Under the pieces are notes generated by a model. The model was not told the origin of the DNA and ran no database searches. It saw nothing but the letters and a program-made list of their open reading frames with translations. Shown here in pieces: positions 1 through 4,857 of a DNA stretch of 7,064 nucleotides (positions are counted from its first letter, which is position 1; each line of letters opens with the position of its first letter). The translations under genes and the position numbers were made by a program. This DNA comes from Bdellovibrionaceae bacterium UBA2466 (GTDB lineage Bacteria > Bdellovibrionota > FAC87 > UBA2466), in the NCBI GenBank assembly GCA_002342225.1, contig DDPO01000053.1:1-7064 (forward strand), written 5' to 3'.

Positions 1-488
1 ACGTGAAACCAATAGGCTTTAACTTTGATGATAGAAACAGCTCCATAACTTTGGAAGAACATATTGAGTGAGTATAAGAGCGCGAATGAAACGGTAATAT
101 CGAAAGGCCATCGTTTATTAAGTAGGAGGTAAGTGACGACTCCCATGGCTATGTTGGCGATAGAAGATCCCACAGTGGCGATAATAATTCCGCGTTTGCC
201 ACCGATTTTGTCTACTAATGGGCCGTTCAACAAAAAAGATAGGCCATAAGTGATGGTGCCCGCTCCAAAAATAACTCCGAAAGCTTCTTTGTCCATCAAA
301 GGACCTAGAGCATTTTTGGTAACGTTCAAGTTGTACCGAGCCATGTACAAAAAGGCATAGCTCATTCCCAACGGGAACCAGTTTACGAACCGACGGAACA
401 TGAATTTTCGGCTGTGCTCAAGAGGGTTGTATTGAAAATAGAGAGCTACGACAAAAACTAATGTGAAAGCGACTAATGCAACTGCCAT
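1..488 (-). CDS. MFS transporter, organophosphate:phosphate antiporter (GlpT/UhpT-like) type, N-terminal part
   Basis: About 162 codons are visible; the gene runs off the left edge. It encodes an inner-membrane carrier of the major facilitator superfamily. Residues 1-18 form a first hydrophobic segment. A basic stretch (HSRKFMFRRFVNWFPLG, 25-41) leads into the next helix, which contains YMARYNL (48-54). The loop between helices 2 and 3 carries the MFS signature G-P-L-V-D-K-x-G-G-K-R (89-99). Aromatic WF at 160-161, after a helix with QSYGA, matches the organophosphate:Pi antiporter (OPA) family layout. Members exchange glycerol-3-phosphate, hexose-phosphate or phosphoglycerate for phosphate, but the substrate cannot be read from this fragment. 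The ATG start is well supported: AAGGAG lies six bases upstream. The tRNA-Leu gene is 150 bases upstream on the same strand, so readthrough from it is possible. Family call is good; exact subfamily is uncertain. Confidence 0.8.
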   Translation of the reverse strand, partial: MAVALVAFTLVFVVALYFQYNPLEHSRKFMFRRFVNWFPLGMSYAFLYMARYNLNVTKNALGPLMDKEAFGVIFGAGTITYGLSFLLNGPLVDKIGGKRGIIIATVGSSIANIAMGVVTYLLLNKRWPFDITVSFALLYSLNMFFQSYGAVSIIKVKAYWFH

Positions 489-592
489 AGAGGCTCCTTA
501 AAGTGACTGTAGGAACTAAATTGGAGCCGGTTGTATCTCTTTCTGAAAGGTGTGTAAACGGGAGAGTGGGAAGGTTGTCTACGATGTTTCGA

Positions 593-606
593 GGGTATCA
601 ATACCC
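593..606. repeat. Short perfect inverted repeat between tRNA-Leu and the transporter gene
   Basis: GGGTA and TACCC arms flank four bases, about 105 bases upstream of the transporter start on the minus strand. No T-tract follows on either strand, so it is not a normal intrinsic terminator for the tRNA. It could be an operator or an RNA processing hairpin in a tRNA-transporter transcript. A repeat this short may also be chance. Confidence 0.25.
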
Positions 607-641
607 CAATGAATTCAGCAGGCTAGAATCTTTTTATCAAG

Positions 642-728
642 TGGTGCCTGGAGAGAGAATCGAACTCTCACTCCCTTGCGAGAATTGGATTTTGAGTCCA
701 ACGCGTCTACCAGTTCCGCCATCCAGGC
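642..728 (-). tRNA. tRNA-Leu, anticodon CAA
   Basis: Complete 87-nt class II tRNA including an encoded 3' CCA (plus-strand 642-644). The acceptor stem is GCCTGGA/TCCAGGC with discriminator A, as expected for leucine. The D-arm region reads TGGCGGAACTGGTAGACGCG, the classic bacterial tRNA-Leu pattern. The anticodon stem TTGGA/TCCAA closes the loop CTCAAAA, giving anticodon CAA (plus-strand 692-694), which decodes UUG. A long variable arm (TCTC/GGGA) and a T-arm GAGAG-TTCGATT-CTCTC complete the fold. No convincing promoter or T-rich terminator was seen beside it. The transporter gene lies downstream on the same strand. Confidence 0.97.
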
Positions 729-860
729 ATGAATACAACTTCGGTGGAAGTATTGAAGACTTATCAAGACATTGACCGCTTTTCAATGGGTTAACTTGAA
801 AAAATGTTTGCTTCACAATCTGTCCAACTCTTGCGTATTGCGTCTCGGATTCGAAAGTTG

Positions 861-1123
861 CTAAACTACAGGTATGGGAGCAAGCGGAACGTTGGTAGTG
901 AATGTGTTCCTAACAAATGCACACAACCCAAAGATGTTAGTGACAGTCAGTAACATCACCGCTGCGCCGAATGATCTGTTTACCGACCAGTTAAAGAGAA
1001 AAGGAGCTGAATCATTGTTGTAAGATCAGTTGGTAGGCTTTGGAGATTGGTTCTCCAAGGAGAGATCTTCGCAGGGGTTGCAGTGAGCTCTTTCAGGGGT
1101 TCGCTGAAATCGTTTGGATAAAT
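861..1123 (-). pseudogene. Possible decayed fragment of an Ig/PKD-like surface-protein domain
   Basis: Two overlapping open frames on the minus strand read as consecutive pieces of one beta-sandwich-like domain. The first (1123 down to 980) contains ELTATPAKISPW, like the opening strand of bacterial Ig-like repeats. The second (1025 down to 861) contains SAPFLFNWSV and VMLLTVTNIFG, like the core W and the T-V-T-N-x-x-G strand of PKD/Ig domains, then LAPIPVV and a stop. Neither frame has a good start codon with a ribosome binding site, and joining them needs a frameshift. Frames of about 50 codons occur by chance at this base composition, so the resemblance may be accidental. Confidence 0.15.
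1022..1069 (+). other. Two-tier hairpin in the intergenic region
   Basis: Outer arms AAGATC (1022-1027) and GATCTT (1064-1069) are perfectly complementary. Inside them CTTTGGAGA (1038-1046) pairs with TCTCCAAGG (1052-1060) over nine bases, including one G-U pair on the plus strand, around a five-base loop. The arms are separated by an asymmetric internal loop of ten and three bases. No T-tract follows, so this is not a terminator. A further perfect stem, TTTCAG/CTGAAA (1091-1096 with 1104-1109), lies just downstream. It fits a folded RNA, most likely plus-strand given the terminator ahead. Confidence 0.4.
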
Positions 1124-1215
1124 TTAGTTAGTTAGAGTGAGGGCTGGATTAGTTTTAGGTCAGTTGAGCTTTAATGCCAACGCTAAACTGGCAGTCAGTA
1201 TCTGTATACACTAAT

Positions 1216-1254
1216 GGCTAAAGTGTTCAAATGACGTTGGTTAAAGTGCTTAAA
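1216..1254. repeat. Imperfect 16-bp tandem direct repeat, 23-bp period
   Basis: GGCTAAAGTGTTCAAA (1216-1231) and GGTTAAAGTGCTTAAA (1239-1254) match at 13 of 16 positions, all three differences being C/T transitions. The start-to-start distance is 23 bp, about two helical turns. The second copy contains TTAA-AGTGC-TTAA, which is partly palindromic. This could be a pair of protein binding sites or part of an RNA. No gene start lies nearby to show what would be regulated. Confidence 0.35.
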
Positions 1255-1298
1255 CCTGTACATAGATGAAAAGCTTTCTCCCGATTTCCAAATCGATC

Positions 1299-1339
1299 AA
1301 AAGCGCTAGGCCTGTGGTGGCTTAGCGCTTTTGTTTTTT
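1299..1339 (+). terminator. Strong intrinsic terminator, possibly bidirectional
   Basis: AAAAGCGCTAGGCC (1299-1312) pairs with GGCTTAGCGCTTTT (1319-1332), a 14-base stem with one G-U wobble and a six-base loop TGTGGT. On the plus strand the stem runs straight into TTTTGTTTTTT, a near-ideal T-tract. On the minus strand the stem begins six bases after the stop of the 1338-2060 gene, where a terminator for that gene is expected, but the T-tract there is only TTTT followed by GATCG. It therefore probably terminates the minus-strand gene too, less strongly. The plus-strand gene it would serve is not identified. Confidence 0.85.
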
Positions 1340-2060
1340 AAAATGAAAAAGCCACTCGAAGGTCAATTCTACGAGCGAGCTGGGTTCCTCTCGCTGGAGC
1401 TTGGGCGGTAATCGATGATGATACGGTAGCCGAAAAGTCGTGGGCTATCGAGGCGCGATAAGATGGCATTGCCAAGGGGAAATCAAATGAAGCCCTCAAT
1501 CGATAGTTTTGCCAAGTTTTGTTGAGACGGAATGTAAGGTTTTGGGTGATGGGTTCTGCTCCCGCAATCGCGGTTAAAGTTCGATTGTGATAAATCCCCA
1601 CTTCAAGGTCTTTTTCGACATATTCAATTTTTGAAGTTGAGTTTCTAAAATCAACACCCGCTTTGATTTGGCAAGATTGTGAAGATGAATTGGCTTTTGT
1701 TGAAGATTCCGAGCTAAAAAGTTCAATATTGTTGAGTTGATCTAATTCCTTTGCAAGTTGATGTGCTGATGAGTTTTGAAAAGTAAATTTTTCTTGCAGT
1801 GCTGCTCTCAGTTTCTGGATGACTTGTATTTGAAGTAAATTTTCAATTTTTCCACGAACAAGCTGCGTGGCGAGAGCTTCACGCAAACTTGATTCTGCTC
1901 TCAGTTCGGTTGGCGCAGTTGAACTGGAAGAGGTGGAGAGTGTGGGAAGCCCACGATCTGAAATTTTTAAAAGCTGCTGCCAGTTTGGAGATTCTTCGGT
2001 TCCAAAAGCGAAGCTTTGCAAAAGTAATATGAGGGCTAAAAGCCCATGAAATCTAACCAC
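1338..2060 (-). CDS. Exported protein of unknown function, 240 aa, outer-membrane-like C-terminus
   Basis: I do not recognise the family. Residues 1-20 form a signal peptide (short basic start MVRFHG, hydrophobic LLALILLLQSFAF, likely cleavage near FG/TEES). A Ser/Thr-rich linker follows (about 41-50), then a predicted helical stretch (58-112) with LLQIQVIQKLRAALQEK. From about residue 131 alternating polar/hydrophobic segments suggest beta strands (KIEYVEKDLEVGIYHNR, LTFRLNKTWQ, YRLRASFDF). The last strand, RIDLRVAFSF, ends in phenylalanine as outer-membrane beta proteins do. There is one cysteine (130). The start is GTG; no ATG exists upstream in this open frame. The ribosome site is poor: GGTGGG close by, or AAGG 13 bases away within a leader inverted repeat. 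It lies 103 bases downstream of another exported-protein gene and may share its transcript. Being a real gene is likely; function is unknown. Confidence 0.75.
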   Translation of the reverse strand: MVRFHGLLALILLLQSFAFGTEESPNWQQLLKISDRGLPTLSTSSSSTAPTELRAESSLREALATQLVRGKIENLLQIQVIQKLRAALQEKFTFQNSSAHQLAKELDQLNNIELFSSESSTKANSSSQSCQIKAGVDFRNSTSKIEYVEKDLEVGIYHNRTLTAIAGAEPITQNLTFRLNKTWQNYRLRASFDFPLAMPSYRASIAHDFSATVSSSITAQAPARGTQLARRIDLRVAFSF

Positions 2061-2070
2061 GTCCCACCCA

Positions 2071-2127
2071 CAACCTTGGCCCTTTAAACAGGGCTCAACT
2101 CGTTAGCAAAGAAGTGGCCAAGGATTG
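2071..2127 (-). promoter_or_regulatory. Nested inverted repeats in the leader of the 240-aa exported-protein gene
   Basis: CCTTGGCC (2074-2081) and GGCCAAGG (2116-2123) are perfect inverted arms; CAA and TTG extend them past one bulged base. Inside lies a second hairpin, GCCCT-TTAAAC-AGGGC, starting at 2079 and sharing bases with the left arm, so the two folds compete in part. On the minus-strand RNA the left arm sits 13 bases before the GTG start and would hide the AAGG that might help ribosome binding. No T-tract follows, so it is not an ordinary terminator for the gene upstream. Translational control or RNA stabilisation are possible roles. Confidence 0.4.
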
Positions 2128-2163
2128 TTGGGCTGTATCGAGATTAGTAAGTTGTATAAGAGT

Positions 2164-3333
2164 TTAACGAACCGAAGATTTAGTGACTAAATTGGGCACT
2201 GTGCTTAGAACTCTATTGACCGCAGAGGCTTTAGGGATTCGGCGATTTGCAATTCGTTCAGTGGATCGGGAAACTTCAGAATAGACCGAAGAAGCAAATT
2301 GGAAAATATTGAGTTTAGGCTGACCGTTTTTATCTTTTCCAAGATAAACTATGTCAGACCCACCACCAAATCCAGCACTTATACCTGCTCCAGGAGCTCC
2401 CCCCATCATCTGCGCAAGGAAACTATCGAAAGCAGAAGAGCCGCCTGCGCCATCGGCAGAGCCTCCCCCACCAGTTCCCCCATTTCCACCTTCCGAGTCG
2501 CTGCCATCCTTTCGGACAGAGGATCCACGAGAGCGAACCATGGGCGAGTTGTTCGGGTTTTGAGGATTCATGGATGCTAAAGCTTGCTTGAGTAAGTCAT
2601 CAGCTGATCCTCGGCCCGCGAGGGCTGAGCCCATCGATCTGACTCCTGAATTATCACTAGAGCCGTTGTCTTCTGAGCCTTCTCGATCTGCAGTGATGGT
2701 TTGAGCTGCCATTACATTAGGAATCGACTTTCCAGGTTTTACACTGGGTGGAATAGGGGAGTTTTTATTTTCAGCTGTTGCAGAACTTTTTTTCTCTTCA
2801 ACTTTGGGTTGTTCGAAAGGCTCAACTTTGGGAGGGCCTTTATCTTCGGAAACAGCTCTTTCTTCTTTAGCCATTAGCTTGCTTAAATCAGGTTTTTCGC
2901 CATCATCATCTTTGGCCACTTCCATTTCCGGAAGTTTAAAAGGTTCAGCTTGGGGAGGCGGAGCATCCAGCTTTTTCTTTTGATCTCCATTTTGTGCTGC
3001 GGAAGCTGCGTTTTGAGCACCTTGAGCGCATTGTTGCATAGCCATTTGCATCATCATCTGTTTTTTAGCTGGGTCGGGCTCTTGCTGAGCTGCTCTCATT
3101 CCCATCATACATCCCATCATGGACATGGCGGCTCCTACACCAGCTAGAGCTTGGGCTGCTCCAGCGGAACTGGAACGGTCCGTGTCTTGTTGCTGTTGAT
3201 TGAGCTGTTGGGCTTGTTGGTCCGTAGGTGTTCCAACTGCGGGGTTAGCGTAAACAACAGAATTTAAAGGCAATAAAAGACTAACGATAGTTAGCTGACT
3301 AAAAAATCGATATGTCCTAAACGATGACTTCAA
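2164..3333 (-). CDS. Exported Gln/Met/Gly-rich protein of unknown function, about 389 aa
   Basis: Not a family I recognise. The preferred start is the TTG at 3333: AGAGG lies exactly six bases upstream, and the protein then opens with a compact signal peptide (MKSSFRTYRFFSQL, then TIVSLLLPLNSVVYA, cleavage after about residue 29). A longer reading starts at TTG 3369 but has its AAGGA 12 bases away. Next come a Gln-rich stretch (DQQAQQLNQQQQ) and an Ala/Met helical hairpin (about 57-115). The hairpin has two cysteines (75 and 102) either side of a turn EPDP and 11 methionines within residues 70-99. A charged Pro/Lys/Glu linker repeats an EPFxxP motif (about 130 and 171). Ser/Gly-rich linkers follow (about 218-232 and 281-325), then a basic C-terminal segment of about 60 residues. 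Residue numbers count from the shorter start. The architecture suggests an extended envelope protein. It is divergent from rpsT. Confidence 0.75.
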   Translation of the reverse strand: MKSSFRTYRFFSQLTIVSLLLPLNSVVYANPAVGTPTDQQAQQLNQQQQDTDRSSSAGAAQALAGVGAAMSMMGCMMGMRAAQQEPDPAKKQMMMQMAMQQCAQGAQNAASAAQNGDQKKKLDAPPPQAEPFKLPEMEVAKDDDGEKPDLSKLMAKEERAVSEDKGPPKVEPFEQPKVEEKKSSATAENKNSPIPPSVKPGKSIPNVMAAQTITADREGSEDNGSSDNSGVRSMGSALAGRGSADDLLKQALASMNPQNPNNSPMVRSRGSSVRKDGSDSEGGNGGTGGGGSADGAGGSSAFDSFLAQMMGGAPGAGISAGFGGGSDIVYLGKDKNGQPKLNIFQFASSVYSEVSRSTERIANRRIPKASAVNRVLSTVPNLVTKSSVR

Positions 3334-3474
3334 AACTTGCCTCTTTGATAAAGTTAAGAGTGCAAGCAAGAGGCCAGATAATCCTTAAAGAATACAGTGA
3401 CTTAGAATTCAACTTTCGAGTAACTTTTAATCACTTGTCTGAGACTTGATCAGGCGGGGTGATAACGGGGTTAT

Positions 3475-3503
3475 TTGACTTTTCATGGCCTTTTAGCTAG
3501 GGT
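3475..3503 (+). promoter_or_regulatory. Sigma70-like promoter of rpsT
   Basis: TTGACT (3475-3480) and TAGGGT (3498-3503) are separated by 17 bases. The -35 box matches five of six consensus positions, and the -10 box keeps the key T, A and final T. Transcription would begin near 3510, leaving a leader of under 20 bases before the AAGAGG ribosome site (3515-3520). A small inverted repeat, ATAAC-GGG-GTTAT (3462-3474), abuts the -35 box and could be a regulator site. Confidence 0.6.
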
Positions 3504-3526
3504 GCAGAGCTTTTAAGAGGTGAAAT

Positions 3527-3808
3527 ATGGCCACTCACGCATCAGCAGCCAAAGCAGCTAGACAAGCTGTTGTTAGGAATCAGAGAAACAACCAAGCTAG
3601 AGCTCGTTTTCGAACGATTGTTAAAAATCTTCGAACTGCGATGAAAGCTAAATTAGGCAAAGATGCAGAGAAAACTTTGCAGCCCTTGCTCAACGAAGCT
3701 CAAAAAGTATTGATGAAAGCTGCAAGCAAGAATTTGATCAAGAAGAAAACCGCTTCTCGATATGTTGCTCGCTTAAGCCAAGCTGTACACAAAGCTACCC
3801 GAGCTTAA
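3527..3808 (+). CDS. rpsT: 30S ribosomal protein S20
   Basis: 93 residues, close to the usual 86-90. S20 is a primary 16S rRNA-binding protein of the 30S body that helps early assembly. The sequence has the family pattern: a basic Ala-rich N-terminus (MATHASAAKAARQAVVRNQR), a helix with ARARFRTIVKNLRTAM, and the C-terminal IKKKTASRYVARLSQAV, matching the conserved Lys-x-x-Ala-Ser-Arg motif. AAGAGG six bases before the ATG fixes the start. It is a single-gene unit behind its own promoter, the only confident plus-strand protein gene here. Its TAA overlaps by three bases the stop codon of the opposing rhodanese gene. No intrinsic terminator is visible between the two, so its transcript probably ends inside the antisense of that gene. 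Confidence 0.97.
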   Translation: MATHASAAKAARQAVVRNQRNNQARARFRTIVKNLRTAMKAKLGKDAEKTLQPLLNEAQKVLMKAASKNLIKKKTASRYVARLSQAVHKATRA

Positions 3809-4392
3809 CAGTAAGCGCCTTCGTAGCGGGGGATGGAGGGGTCAATTTCGGTTGACCAGCTATCGATCCCGCCTTTCAAAACAAAAATATTGGTAAAGCC
3901 TCGATCTGCTAAGAAAGATGCAGCGTCGAGGCTTCTCACTCCAAAGTGACAATAAAGTAAAACGGGTTTGTCCTTTTCCCAAGTTTCAAGAATTTCCTCT
4001 AAAAGCTCCTCAGTTAATGGCACCGATTTAGGGATGGATCCCCATTGAAGTTCCCATTTCTCTCGAACATCTAAAATAGAAACCGAGGATTTATCATCGA
4101 TAAGTTCAGTAGCTTCTCGGGCTGAAAGATGCCCGACTCCAGCAGAACGACTCACCATTTGTAGTTCCATAAAAACGACTTGAGGGGGAGGTAGAGAATG
4201 TTCAGCGACAAAAGCTTTCAATGGCTGCATTTTTTTTTCAGAGGATAGATTGATTGCGTATCTCTTCTGAATGAAATCAAAAAAATCGGGGTAAAGCTCA
4301 GCTATTTTGATGAGCGAAGAGTTTTCATCGATAGGCGGAAGCTCAGATTTTTTAAAAAAACTACGAATTTTCTGGCTAAAAGTGCGAGCCAT
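3805..4392 (-). CDS. Rhodanese-domain protein with N-terminal DUF1858-like region, 195 aa
   Basis: The C-terminal half (about 86-188) is a rhodanese domain. It shows the ILDVREKWELQWGSIPKSVPL region (106-126) and the active-site loop CHFGVRS, with catalytic Cys148 and the basic Arg153 typical of persulfide-carrying sulfurtransferases. The domain closes with LKGGIDSWSTEIDPSIPRY. Residues 27-78 (IKIAELYPDFFDFIQKRYAINL..., then LKAFVAEHSLPPPQVVFMEL) resemble the DUF1858/ScdA-N helical domain, though the usual Cys of that domain is not obvious. The first 20 residues are basic and not a signal peptide, so the protein is probably cytoplasmic. Its ATG directly follows the nuoI stop (TAAATG) with no good ribosome site, so translation is probably coupled to nuoI. 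A role in sulfur supply for Fe-S clusters is attractive from context but is inference. The protein ends in a second Cys (195). Confidence 0.85.
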   Translation of the reverse strand: MARTFSQKIRSFFKKSELPPIDENSSLIKIAELYPDFFDFIQKRYAINLSSEKKMQPLKAFVAEHSLPPPQVVFMELQMVSRSAGVGHLSAREATELIDDKSSVSILDVREKWELQWGSIPKSVPLTEELLEEILETWEKDKPVLLYCHFGVRSLDAASFLADRGFTNIFVLKGGIDSWSTEIDPSIPRYEGAYC

Positions 4393-4857
4393 TTATCGTT
4401 TGTAGTCCATGTAGTTCATAATGTGCTTATCTCTATCTAGAACTGAGTATTCATATTCTTTAGTGTGATAGAGGCACTCCGTTGGGCAAACGGAACTGCA
4501 AAGGCCACAGTAGCAGCACAGACTCACATCGATTTCGAAACGTTTCAAATCTAGGGTCTTTTTAACGCCGCCTTTCGTGAACTCGGCAGTAGACGAGGCC
4601 TCTTTTTTGTCGGCTTCAATGTAAATGCAATCCACAGGGCAAACCACTGCACACTGTTTGCAGGAAATACAATCATCGACATCGTTGAAAAGAAGCCCAC
4701 GAGAGCCTAGAGGGAGATGATCTCTAGTTTCCGGATACTGAATAGTGATATCCCCTTTTGACTGTACTTTCCAAAATACTTTGAAAGTGATGCCCATCCC
4801 CTTAAATGTCGTGAGGGCCGCGTCTTTTACCATGCCTAAGTAATCTGTGAAGGTCAT
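4393..4857 (-). CDS. nuoI: NADH-quinone oxidoreductase subunit I (ferredoxin-like, 2 x 4Fe-4S)
   Basis: Subunit I carries clusters N6a and N6b, which pass electrons from the NADH-oxidising side of complex I toward N2 in NuoB. Two CxxCxxCxxxCP motifs are present: C63-C66-C69-C73-P and C114-C117-C120-C124-P. N-terminal residues 1-35 form the amphipathic segment that lies along the membrane arm. At 154 residues it is within the normal bacterial range. Extra cysteines at 77, 115 and 128 sit inside or right after the two motifs. The start ATG overlaps the nuoD stop by four bases (ATGA), with AGGAGAGG seven bases upstream. Here nuoI follows nuoD directly, whereas the common order places E, F, G and H between them. 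Confidence 0.96.
   Translation of the reverse strand: MTFTDYLGMVKDAALTTFKGMGITFKVFWKVQSKGDITIQYPETRDHLPLGSRGLLFNDVDDCISCKQCAVVCPVDCIYIEADKKEASSTAEFTKGGVKKTLDLKRFEIDVSLCCYCGLCSSVCPTECLYHTKEYEYSVLDRDKHIMNYMDYKR

Larger units (their letters stand above)
729..1337. other. 609-base region without a convincing gene; structured, possibly holding an RNA gene or protein-gene debris
   Basis: No open frame here has good length, a good start and a ribosome binding site together. The region holds a two-tier hairpin (1022-1069), a second hairpin (1091-1109), a 16-bp imperfect direct repeat (1216-1254) and a 14-bp-stem terminator (1299-1339). A weak sigma70-like pair on the plus strand (TTGCGT 838-843, 18-base spacer, TAAACT 862-867) could start a transcript running toward that terminator. 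On the minus strand, two overlapping short frames give peptide text resembling a bacterial Ig/PKD-like domain (listed separately). The left part (729-860) should hold the tRNA-Leu promoter, but I could not identify good -35/-10 boxes. Confidence 0.6.

Noticed and set aside
642..728. tRNA-Leu as an integration site of a mobile element
   Set aside because: No duplicated tRNA 3' end, integrase or phage-like gene was seen nearby.
503..775. 90-codon plus-strand open frame
   Set aside because: It runs antisense through the whole tRNA-Leu gene, and its peptide is low-quality text derived from the tRNA complement.
874..1023. 49-codon plus-strand frame starting ATG (MGASGTLVVNVF...)
   Set aside because: It has no clear ribosome binding site, no recognisable family, and overlaps an equally open minus-strand frame. 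Kept only as part of the unexplained gap.
2299..2580. Plus-strand frames inside the 2164-3333 gene
   Set aside because: They are antisense shadows of the Gly/Ser-rich coding sequence, Pro/Ser-rich because of its codon bias.
2950..3147. His/Ser-rich plus-strand frame (HSHLHHHLFF)
   Set aside because: The His run is the complement of the Met/Gln codons of the opposite gene, so it is not a real metal-binding peptide.
3840..3857. GGTCAA-TTTCGG-TTGACC hairpin as terminator of rpsT
   Set aside because: The stem is only six bases and no T-tract follows on either strand; it lies inside the rhodanese coding sequence.
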